The position numbers and the translations under genes are program-made. Shown piece after piece: positions 7,413-14,106 of a stretch of 19,609 nt of DNA; position 1 is the stretch's first letter; every line of letters begins with the position of its first letter. The notes beneath the pieces were generated by a model that did not search any database, had not been told where the DNA came from, and worked only from the letters and a program-made list of their open reading frames with translations. The stretch comes from an archaeon. GTDB taxonomy: Archaea; Nanobdellota; Nanobdellia; SCGC-AAA011-G17; GW2011-AR17. The DNA lies in the NCBI GenBank assembly GCA_023245975.1, contig JAHFJF010000005.1, forward strand, positions 1-19,609. Direction: 5' to 3'.

Positions 7413-7483
7413 TGCAATATGTTTCTGCTATTTGTTAACCATAACCAAGTTAGACTTTTAATTCCTGCAGCCATTAAAAATAT

Positions 7484-7747
7484 CTAAATTATCTTCTCAT
7501 TATTTTCTTTCTTTACTATATGTATAACATTTACCGGGCATGATTCAGCAGCATCCTTGTTCTTAACAAAATCCTTTTCTTCTATTTCTTTTTCTTCCCA
7601 GCCATTTTCCAGGTTCTTGCAATCAATAATATCAGACTTATTGTCAGAATCATTCATAACCCAGAACTCAGGAGCAACAGCTGCGCAAGCCCCACAGCCT
7701 ATGCATTCCGGCTTGTTATGCTGTAATGTATACTTCTCATCAGCCAT
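7484..7747 (-). CDS. Ferredoxin, single [4Fe-4S]
   Basis: A small acidic electron carrier (87 aa). Cys15, Cys18 and Cys21 in ECIGCGAC plus Cys70 in ESCPV are the four ligands of one [4Fe-4S] cluster, as in Thermococcus/Pyrococcus-type ferredoxins. The second cluster of 2x[4Fe-4S] proteins is absent. Cys43 is extra and has no obvious partner. The start codon lies 2 nt after the SOD stop, with AAGGAAG as a ribosome site inside the SOD end, so the two are co-transcribed. The electron donor and acceptor cannot be told from here. Confidence 0.92.
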   Translation of the reverse strand: MADEKYTLQHNKPECIGCGACAAVAPEFWVMNDSDNKSDIIDCKNLENGWEEKEIEEKDFVKNKDAAESCPVNVIHIVKKENNEKII

Positions 7748-7749
7748 TC

Positions 7750-8355
7750 TTACTTCCTTAGTTCTTTCACCTTATATAGTTTAAGAAGCGAATTCACGTG
7801 CTTCCAGTCTAAATTCTGGAAAAATGCATCTATATATTTCTTTCTGGCAGTGGCATAGTCCAAAAAGTAAGCATGCTCATACACATCTAATACAAGTAAT
7901 GGTATTGCATTCCACACTCCGCCCTGGTTATGGACATCAGCGATGTAATTCCTAAGCTTCTTGTCATCAATGTCATAAGCAAGTACAACCCATCCTCTTG
8001 AGCATAAACCTAAGGCCCTGAATTCCTCTTCCCACTTTTCATAGCTGCCAAAATCAGCTGCTATAAGATCTTTAATTTCTCCTTCAGAAACTCCATTCCC
8101 GCCTAAATCATCAAAATATGATTCGTGCAATTTTACTCCATTAACAGCAAACCCTTCCTCTAATTTTAATTCCCTCAATTCTGCATAAGTTCCATTAGCA
8201 GTTGACTTGTCGGCATTAGGCAGTTTAGCACGAAGCTCATTAACTTTCTTGACATATCCTGCATATAGTACACCATGATGCTCTGCAAGCTGCCTTTCAG
8301 ACAATCCATTCAATGACTTGTATTTTAATGCCTTAACTGTTTTTTCTGTTTCCAT
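7750..8355 (-). CDS. sod: Superoxide dismutase, Fe/Mn family
   Basis: Dismutates superoxide to O2 and H2O2. Metal ligands: His26 (EHHGVLYAGYV), His77 (LHESYF), Asp157 and His161 (LDVYEHAYFLDY). The second-sphere Gln is supplied from HNQGG (Gln144) while residue 73 is Gly, the arrangement of Mn-type enzymes, so Mn or cambialistic use is more likely than Fe-only. Variants: DVYEH replaces the usual DVWEH, and LHESYF replaces NHxxFW. At 201 aa it is a full-length enzyme. A GGAGG (8365-8369) lies 9 nt before the ATG, and the TATA box overlaps the tail of ppsA. Ferredoxin follows in the operon. Confidence 0.93.
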   Translation of the reverse strand: METEKTVKALKYKSLNGLSERQLAEHHGVLYAGYVKKVNELRAKLPNADKSTANGTYAELRELKLEEGFAVNGVKLHESYFDDLGGNGVSEGEIKDLIAADFGSYEKWEEEFRALGLCSRGWVVLAYDIDDKKLRNYIADVHNQGGVWNAIPLLVLDVYEHAYFLDYATARKKYIDAFFQNLDWKHVNSLLKLYKVKELRK

Positions 8356-8392
8356 TTTAATTAGCCTCCAAACAAGGATTTCTTGAGCTATT

Positions 8393-8406
8393 GGTTTTTA
8401 TACTTT
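8393..8406 (-). promoter_or_regulatory. TATA box of the sod-ferredoxin operon
   Basis: AAAGTATAAAAACC on minus, about 45 nt before the ATG. This leaves a leader of roughly 18 nt that holds the GGAGG at 8365-8369. It sits just after the ppsA stop. Confidence 0.5.
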
Positions 8407-8412
8407 CTGGAT

Positions 8413-11400
8413 TTACTCAGGCATCTCAGGCCTTGCCGCTTCCAATAATAATTTTCTTTCTACCCTTGAAACAACGTGCCTTATTTTTTGTACTGCATCA
8501 GGGTTTGCCGAAATGCTGTCTATGCCGCATCTTACCAAGAATTCCGCCATCTCTGGCTTTGATCCTGCCTGCCCGCATATGCTTGTATTTACATCATACC
8601 TTTTGCATACTTCTATTACATGCTGTATCTGCCTCAATACAGCAGGATGCAATTCATTGTACCATCTTTGCATATGTGCATTGTTCCTGTCGATAGCCAT
8701 AGTGAATTGTGTTAAGTCATTAGTCCCAAAAGAAACGAAATCTATTCCCACCTGGCATATCTCTTCTATTATCTGGACCGATGCAGGTGTTTCAACCATA
8801 ACTCCGAACTCTATGTCCTTGCCTGGATTAAATCCTGCTTTCTTAAGCATCTTTTTTCCGAACTCAACCTGCTCAACATGGGTAACCATCGGGAGCATAA
8901 CACCGACATTGGTAAGTCCTTTCTTATGCACTTCTTTTATGGCTTCAAACTCCGTCATCAATAACTCCGGCATATCAACCGATCTCCTTATGCCATGCCA
9001 GCCAAGCATTGGATTGTCTTCAACAGGCTCTTCCTTTCCGCCCTGAAGGTTCCTATATTCATCTGTCCTGAAATCAGAGGTCCTGTACCATACCGGCTTG
9101 CCCCTGAAAGCTTCAGCTATTTTAGATATACCTTCAACTAATTCATTGAATAAGATTTCTTTCTTATTATTTTTCAACAGCCATGCTGGATGTTCATGCT
9201 TTGCCATCATAACTTCGCACCTTAGCAAGCCAACTCCGTCTGCGTTAGTAGCAGCTGCCTTCTCTGCAAATTCAGGTAGGTCCATGATTACTTTCACTTC
9301 TGTAACTGTCTCATAAGATTCATTTTCATGATAGTCTTCATGCACAGGATTGCCAATATTGTGATTTAGGTTAACATTGCCTTCATATACAACGCCATTA
9401 ACAGCATCCACTGTTATTTGCATTCCTTCTCTCAATACTTGTGTTGCATTCTCAGTTCCAACGATGCAGGGAATTCCCATTTCCCTTGATACAATTGCAG
9501 CATGGCAAGTTGTACCGCCTTGTTCTGTTACAATCGCAGCAGACCTCTGCATTGCAGCAACATAATCTGGGTCAGTCATTCTTGCAACTAAAATATCTCC
9601 TTTTTCTATTTTTGTCAGTTCGTCTGCATTTGCGACAATCTTAACCCTTCCAGAAGCTACACCAGGAGAAGCGCTTAATCCTTTTGTTAAAATCTTTGCC
9701 GATGAAAGTTTTTCTACAACTTCTTCAGCAACATGCTTTTTCAAGGTTGTTATCGGCCTTGATTGAACTATCATTATTCTGTTCTTTTCTATTGCATACT
9801 CCAAATCTTGTGGAGCCTTATAATGCTCTTCTCCTTTCTTTGCCAATCTAGCTAAAGCAAGTATTTCTCCTTCAGTTAGCTTTTGTTTTTCATACATTTC
9901 CTTAGGCAATTCTTTTTTTACAGTTTTATTGTAATTAGTGTCTAACACATAAGCCCATGTTTGTTTTCGGACTAATACAGATTTTATTTTCTCTGCTTTT
10001 TTATCGACTATATATTGGTCTGGATTTACCGAACCAGAAACCAATGCTTCTCCTAGCCCCCAAGCAGTCTCTATCATGATTTCATTCTCATCCTGGCTGA
10101 TTGGATTAACAGAAAACATAACACCCGCCTTTTCTGCATTGACCATTTTCTGCACTACAACCGCAATTAGTACTTTCTCATGCGGGAAATTATTTTTTAT
10201 CCTGTAATAGATTGCCCTTGCATTGAATAAAGATGCCCAGCATTGCTGTGTGGCCAGTAATAATTGCGTAGTTCCTCTTATATTTAGAAAACTTGCCTGC
10301 TGGCCCGCAAATGAAGCAGAATTATGTGTAATTATGCTTCCCAACCCTGAAGCAAAATTTTCAACATTGGGCACAGAGAAATCATAAACCCATGAATCAT
10401 AATCAATCGCTTCTATGCTTACAATCTTGTCCCACAGTATGCTTTCTGTGAACACCTCAGTAATTTGAACAGCACCTGTCTCATTCAATATTTCCTTAAA
10501 TTTGCCAAGGCTGTAATTAGGATAAGTATTTATTGATTTATTCCAAGGGGTGCTTCCCTTGATTATTCTGCCTTTTTCGTCATAATTAACATATTTCTCA
10601 ATTTCTTTCATAACAACTTTATCTTCATAAAATGCTTTTTTACAATTGTGGCAATAATACCTCTCTTTATTTTGATATTTACTGCTTTTGTTTATATTTA
10701 TGAGGCAGCCGGGGCAAAATGCAGCATTTACTCTTTGTTTTGGAAGATTTTCTTCGATATTCGTGCGTATTTTTTTGGCAATCTCGGACGATACAGAGAT
10801 TGTATTCATCCGATCAAAATGCTTTTCTACAGAATTATATTTTTCAATTAATTTTCTTAATCTTAAGGATTTTGCTTCATGAATAAATCCAACATTTTCC
10901 TGAAATTTCTCAAGCTCACACGATGGTATGAAAATGTTAAATGCATTTCCTTTCTCCCGAATGTATAATCCAATCCCTAACATCTCAAGCAACAATGATA
11001 TTCCTGCTACAAGCTCTTGCGATGTCGAACAATAACTAGCTGTACTATCTACAGTACCATCACCATCAAAGCAGCCTCTTAAGTATTCACCAATAATCTC
11101 TTTATTGCATGAAAACATAAATGAGGGTACTCTTTTTGTATAGCAAGTCTTACCCTTCTTCTTTAGTTCATAATTAGGCATCCCGCAATTTTCATTTAAG
11201 AGCCTAACCAAAGTTTTGCAGTATGCCCTCAAGGAATGCTTATTAATCTTATTTTCAGCATTTATTCCTGCTGACCTCAGGAAATTCTTTGCAACATCCC
11301 TTATCTTAGAATCCATATTTGTGATAATTATTCCATTGTCTTTGTAAGTGGTACCTTCTGCCGCATAAATGCCGAGGAAATAAGCAAATTCTTTGTTTAT

Positions 11401-12303
11401 TTTGATTTCACTGGGCAGGCTTTGCTGTATTTTCCATTTATTCGAGTTATTAATATAAATACTGCCATTATGCTCAATGACATCATTGCCGCTTATATAA
11501 TCAGTAACTTTTATTGATTGTAAATTGCCCATTTCCGGTATTGATTTCGTCACCGGGATCTTTTCCCCGACATTCAAGCTTGATATTTCAGCTACTCGTG
11601 GCTGCAATGTATTTTCATCTAATACAATCAATGTATGGTTTGGCGACAAAGTAATCTGCCTGCCTGTTTCCGTTGTGATTCTAAAGAGCTTTTTATTATC
11701 TACCTTATGCCTATATGTCTGCGACACCTTTCCCCATACAGTTTTTCCATCCTCCATGCAAGGCACAAAAATTTCATCACCTGTTTGTATTTGACTGAAA
11801 ATATCTTTCATTCTGCCAAAAGAGGGTTTCCCATTAACCTTTAACAAGACAAATTCATTCTCGGAAATGCTCGGCAAATCCTCGGCCGTCGCAGATGACC
11901 TCACCGCAACAAAAGGGTAATCTCTTCCTGACTTAAGCATTGCTTTAGTTTGCTGGTTTAAGTTGGACAAGCCCTCGCCGACAGTCATCCCTTCATACAT
12001 TTCGGTAATAGACTGCTTTATTGATAATGGCATCTGAGTTTCTTCTATTATCTTTTGGACTTTCTTAGATGCTTCCTGTAGTTTTGCATTGTCATCCACA
12101 TCCAAATCTTTCAAAATTGCATAAATCTGCTTGTCTATGCCAGTTTGTGTTAAGAATTTCTGGTAAGCCTGTGCAGTTATAATGAAACCAGGCGGTATTG
12201 GAAATCCAGCATTGTACATCTCACACAAGGATGCCCCTTTTCCTCCTGCTATTGGAATATCCTTGTTGGAAAGTTCTTTGAACCAGACTACATCCTTTGC
12301 CAT
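8413..12303 (-). CDS. ppsA: Phosphoenolpyruvate synthase precursor with intein
   Basis: Makes PEP from pyruvate and ATP (gluconeogenic direction). The 1296-aa precursor is 779 aa of host protein plus a 517-aa intein. Host domains: the ATP-grasp PPDK_N domain (1-144 and 662 to about 850), with GGKGASL at 20-26 and the VRSSATAEDLP loop; the swivelling phosphohistidine domain, with catalytic His934 in TTCHAAIVSRE; and the C-terminal TIM barrel, with GVGLLRCE, FGTNDLTQF (1192-1200) and CGQAGSKP with Cys1243 as proton donor. All blocks are intact, so the spliced enzyme should be active. A TATA box and a weak AGGGG site precede ATG 12303. Confidence 0.96.
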   Translation of the reverse strand: MAKDVVWFKELSNKDIPIAGGKGASLCEMYNAGFPIPPGFIITAQAYQKFLTQTGIDKQIYAILKDLDVDDNAKLQEASKKVQKIIEETQMPLSIKQSITEMYEGMTVGEGLSNLNQQTKAMLKSGRDYPFVAVRSSATAEDLPSISENEFVLLKVNGKPSFGRMKDIFSQIQTGDEIFVPCMEDGKTVWGKVSQTYRHKVDNKKLFRITTETGRQITLSPNHTLIVLDENTLQPRVAEISSLNVGEKIPVTKSIPEMGNLQSIKVTDYISGNDVIEHNGSIYINNSNKWKIQQSLPSEIKINKEFAYFLGIYAAEGTTYKDNGIIITNMDSKIRDVAKNFLRSAGINAENKINKHSLRAYCKTLVRLLNENCGMPNYELKKKGKTCYTKRVPSFMFSCNKEIIGEYLRGCFDGDGTVDSTASYCSTSQELVAGISLLLEMLGIGLYIREKGNAFNIFIPSCELEKFQENVGFIHEAKSLRLRKLIEKYNSVEKHFDRMNTISVSSEIAKKIRTNIEENLPKQRVNAAFCPGCLININKSSKYQNKERYYCHNCKKAFYEDKVVMKEIEKYVNYDEKGRIIKGSTPWNKSINTYPNYSLGKFKEILNETGAVQITEVFTESILWDKIVSIEAIDYDSWVYDFSVPNVENFASGLGSIITHNSASFAGQQASFLNIRGTTQLLLATQQCWASLFNARAIYYRIKNNFPHEKVLIAVVVQKMVNAEKAGVMFSVNPISQDENEIMIETAWGLGEALVSGSVNPDQYIVDKKAEKIKSVLVRKQTWAYVLDTNYNKTVKKELPKEMYEKQKLTEGEILALARLAKKGEEHYKAPQDLEYAIEKNRIMIVQSRPITTLKKHVAEEVVEKLSSAKILTKGLSASPGVASGRVKIVANADELTKIEKGDILVARMTDPDYVAAMQRSAAIVTEQGGTTCHAAIVSREMGIPCIVGTENATQVLREGMQITVDAVNGVVYEGNVNLNHNIGNPVHEDYHENESYETVTEVKVIMDLPEFAEKAAATNADGVGLLRCEVMMAKHEHPAWLLKNNKKEILFNELVEGISKIAEAFRGKPVWYRTSDFRTDEYRNLQGGKEEPVEDNPMLGWHGIRRSVDMPELLMTEFEAIKEVHKKGLTNVGVMLPMVTHVEQVEFGKKMLKKAGFNPGKDIEFGVMVETPASVQIIEEICQVGIDFVSFGTNDLTQFTMAIDRNNAHMQRWYNELHPAVLRQIQHVIEVCKRYDVNTSICGQAGSKPEMAEFLVRCGIDSISANPDAVQKIRHVVSRVERKLLLEAARPEMPE
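10321..11871 (-). mobile_element. PEP synthase intein with LAGLIDADG endonuclease and zinc ribbon
   Basis: Residues 145-661 of the precursor, between EDLP and SASFAGQQ, the ATP-binding loop that reads continuously once it is removed. Block A begins with Ser1 (SISENEFVLLKVNG). Block B has the TxxH-type SPNHTLIV (His223). The LAGLIDADG motifs are FLGIYAAEG (309-317) and LRGCFDGDG (408-416). Block F is VYDFSVPNVENFASG. Block G is SIITHN followed by Ser662. Between endonuclease and block F lies a CPGC...CHNC zinc ribbon (C530, C533, C551, C554). All splicing residues are present (Ser1, block B His, terminal His-Asn, +1 Ser), and the two acidic endonuclease residues are kept. Confidence 0.95.
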
Positions 12304-12343
12304 TTAATTCCCCTTTTTATGATTTATTTCTTAATAGGAAGTC

Positions 12344-12355
12344 GGTATATAAAAC
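12344..12355 (-). promoter_or_regulatory. TATA box of ppsA
   Basis: GTTTTATATACC on minus, centred about 46 nt before ATG 12303, giving a leader of roughly 20 nt. Confidence 0.5.
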
Positions 12356-12474
12356 TTCTGTTTCAAATTCCAAAGTTAATTCAAATCTTTCTTGAGAAGA
12401 TTTTAGTTAGAAATTATATTAAATTTAAGAAAAATGCACATAAACTCCCCTTTCAAACCATAAGCATACAGTCA

Positions 12475-12615
12475 TCAATAGTATTCGTACGCTTTCTTCA
12501 ATCTTTCAAGCTTATCGAGTTTCGATTTCATGTTTCCTATCTCATCCCTGTAAAACTCGATGTTTTTTCTGCAGTTGTCTATTTCCATTTCAATTAATTC
12601 CCTTTCTTTGTTCAT
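12475..12615 (-). CDS. Small coiled-coil protein, 46 aa (putative)
   Basis: Not a long frame, but the translation from ATG 12615 is a clean, highly charged helix: MNKERELIEME..., then MKSKLDKLERLKKAYEYY before TGA. Leu/Ile/Met recur at heptad-like spacing, so a short coiled coil is likely. It lies in an otherwise empty 390-nt gap between ppsA and the 71-aa gene, on the same strand as both. A TATATC element at 12628-12636 is rather close (17 nt) for its own promoter, so it may be read through from upstream. No family recognised. Confidence 0.5.
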   Translation of the reverse strand: MNKERELIEMEIDNCRKNIEFYRDEIGNMKSKLDKLERLKKAYEYY

Positions 12616-12641
12616 GTTTCTAGGCTGATATATGAATATGA

Positions 12642-12673
12642 CCCTGCCCAGGTGCCACGTTCCCGGGACAGGG
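12642..12673 (-). other. GC-rich hairpin downstream of the 71-aa gene
   Basis: CCCTGCCC (12642-12649) pairs with GGGACAGGG (12665-12673) with one bulged A, giving an 8-pair stem and a ~15-nt loop. It stands out in an AT-rich gap and lies 22 nt after the stop of the 71-aa gene. No U-tract follows on minus, so it is not a simple terminator. It may protect the mRNA 3' end or be part of a small RNA. Confidence 0.35.
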
Positions 12674-12694
12674 AAAGGAGGAAATGCAAGCCAT

Positions 12695-12913
12695 TCAGGC
12701 CTTGATTATTCGCACAACTTTTGGCTGGAAGCCGCCTAGGCTCTTTACGGTGTTGAATCCGTAACTTGCTATTTCTTCGGTCTCGTAATCGTTTATCATT
12801 GGCGTCATGACCTCTACGGTCTTGCCAAACAATCGATTCACAAGGCCTCTCTTCTTATAGCGCCTCAACGCATGCCATATTACAAGATATTCACCTCTAT
12901 TTTCTTCTTCCAT
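12695..12913 (-). CDS. Small unrecognised protein, 72 aa
   Basis: From ATG 12913 (MEEENRGEYLVIWHALRRYKKRG) the product is basic in the first half and ends in VVRIIKA, with no signal or TM segment. The alternating strands VEVMTPM, GFNTVKSL and KVVRIIKA suggest a compact alpha/beta fold. The frame extends upstream to 12943, but that extension crosses a G-rich stretch (GGGGGGTG, about 10 nt before the ATG) that could act as a Shine-Dalgarno, so 12913 is preferred. Codon choice is more GC-rich than in its neighbours. I do not recognise a family. Confidence 0.65.
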   Translation of the reverse strand: MEEENRGEYLVIWHALRRYKKRGLVNRLFGKTVEVMTPMINDYETEEIASYGFNTVKSLGGFQPKVVRIIKA

Positions 12914-12943
12914 ATAACAAACACCCCCCGATGCTTTTCTCAC

Positions 12944-13166
12944 TTTATCTATTTTTGATTAACATTTGCAATAACCCAATCACACATAGAATTTCTGTTT
13001 TTTTGCAAACACTATTGAAGTTGCTGTCGTCTTTGCAGACTAATTTGGTTAGTGCTTGTCTAATTTAATGTCATAATGAGTATATAAATATTATTGTGAT
13101 TAAAATATATTTTTTCAGAAGGATACTACTCAGAAATTGCATTAAGCTATAGCCATTGTGGTGAGA
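12944..13166. other. AT-rich gap without a convincing gene
   Basis: No frame on either strand looks coding. A near-palindromic TATA-like element (GTATATAAATATT, 13079-13091) could serve either strand. On minus it would give the 72-aa gene a leader of about 145 nt; on plus it would start an unexplained transcript near 13110. No tRNA-like or box C/D RNA structure was recognised. Confidence 0.4.
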
Positions 13167-13274
13167 TTACATTGCAACATAGATATTGCCATCGTCGTTG
13201 AGAGATTCAAAAATTTCTTCATCATCAAAATGCTCAAGCCGTGGCTCTATTTTATGTTTTTTAGGCTTTATCAT
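13167..13274 (-). CDS. Acidic microprotein, 35 aa (putative)
   Basis: ATG 13274 to TAA 13167 encodes a basic head (MIKPKKHK) followed by an acidic stretch (EHFDDEEIFESLNDDG) and ends IYVAM. It begins 43 nt after the L10e stop on the same strand, so it could be the last cistron of the ribosomal-protein operon. An AATAAAAT-type A/T element about 20-27 nt upstream could be its own box. There is no Shine-Dalgarno and no recognised homologue; the frame is short enough to be chance. Confidence 0.35.
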   Translation of the reverse strand: MIKPKKHKIEPRLEHFDDEEIFESLNDDGNIYVAM

Positions 13275-13317
13275 CGACGCTACCTTTATTTTATTATGAT
13301 ACTGAAGCTTATAAGCT

Positions 13318-13845
13318 TTATCCCTTAATTGGGTATGATTTCTCTACAAATGCACACTTGAATGGAAGTTTTGCTACTGCTCCTTCTAATGCCAGCCTTG
13401 CCAATTTTGCATCTGCCTTGTCTACCCTGACAGAAAATATTGGCTGATTAGCCTTTATTCTTGCTGCCAAGCCTATTGCTCGCCCAAAAGATAACTGCAT
13501 TCCTGTCTGCATTCTGTCGGCTCCAGCCCCTGTAAGCATCTTGTTTTCCCTTAATACGTGATGAGGGTATACCCTTACAGTTAATCTGTAGTTCTTGCCG
13601 GTTTCAGTCAATCTTCTTATGACTACTGTCCTTGCAGCCTCCAAGGAATTATCTCTAACTTGCATTGGGTCTTTGGTGATTAAATCAACCTGGCAATTGA
13701 AGCTTGCTTTTAAGTCACCAAATTCGAATTTAGAAATCTTTTTCACAGGAACTGCCTTAATGAAAGCCTTAGATTTATACTTTGATTTTCTTGTATAGGG
13801 CATTTCAAAATGCCTGTAGCATGAGTTTGGTCTTATTCCTGCCAT
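13318..13845 (-). CDS. rpl10e: Large-subunit ribosomal protein L10e (uL16)
   Basis: The archaeal/eukaryotic uL16 protein that binds 23S rRNA near the peptidyl-transferase centre and the tRNA elbow. From ATG 13845 (MAGIRPNSCYR) it is 175 aa. Family blocks are intact: PYTRKSKYKSKAF, VRDNSLEAAR, YPHHVLRENKML, GADRMQTGMQLSFG and AKLPFKCAF. The frame also opens at a TTG (13854) that would overlap the L35Ae stop, but the ATG one base after that stop is the family start. It is the third gene of the operon with L35Ae and the tandem NTase protein. Confidence 0.95.
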   Translation of the reverse strand: MAGIRPNSCYRHFEMPYTRKSKYKSKAFIKAVPVKKISKFEFGDLKASFNCQVDLITKDPMQVRDNSLEAARTVVIRRLTETGKNYRLTVRVYPHHVLRENKMLTGAGADRMQTGMQLSFGRAIGLAARIKANQPIFSVRVDKADAKLARLALEGAVAKLPFKCAFVEKSYPIKG

Positions 13846-13846
13846 T

Positions 13847-14104
13847 TTATTCAACCTTCACTTTTGTGCCTAATGACTGTCCTGGCAATGATCTTTGAAA
13901 TATAACCCTTACTGCACCGCCGTTTCCGTGTGCTGACCTTATTTCACCTTCGATCTTCTTTCCTGCAGGGCTTGTCCAAACAGCTTTCCTGCCTACTAAT
14001 TTGGCTGCCTTGGTCCTTGTATCCACGCTATTGAAAACAACTACCAAATGGGCTGTATGCTGATGATGCCTTCCCATCCTGAAATTCTTTATTGTTCCTT
14101 CCAT
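13847..14104 (-). CDS. rpl35ae: Large-subunit ribosomal protein L35Ae
   Basis: A small (85 aa) beta-barrel ribosomal protein of archaea and eukaryotes. Recognised by the N-terminal NFRMGRHHQH, GRKAVWTSPAGKKI, the HGNGGAVRVIF turn and LPGQSLGTKVKVE at the C-terminus. ATG 14104 is chosen over an in-frame TTG at 14110 that overlaps the upstream stop. Only 2 nt separate it from the NTase-HEPN gene and 1 nt from L10e, so the three are one transcript. Confidence 0.95.
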   Translation of the reverse strand: MEGTIKNFRMGRHHQHTAHLVVVFNSVDTRTKAAKLVGRKAVWTSPAGKKIEGEIRSAHGNGGAVRVIFQRSLPGQSLGTKVKVE

Positions 14105-14106
14105 TT

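Noticed and set aside
12319..12597. Plus-strand frame of 92 aa opposite the ppsA upstream gap
   Set aside because: It is antisense to the 46-aa coiled-coil frame and the ppsA promoter, has a hydrophobic low-complexity composition typical of AT-rich antisense, and has no ribosome site.
12684..12764. Plus-strand 26-codon frame preceded by GGAGG
   Set aside because: The ribosome site is good, but the frame is antisense to the 72-aa gene and has no recognisable content; probably chance.
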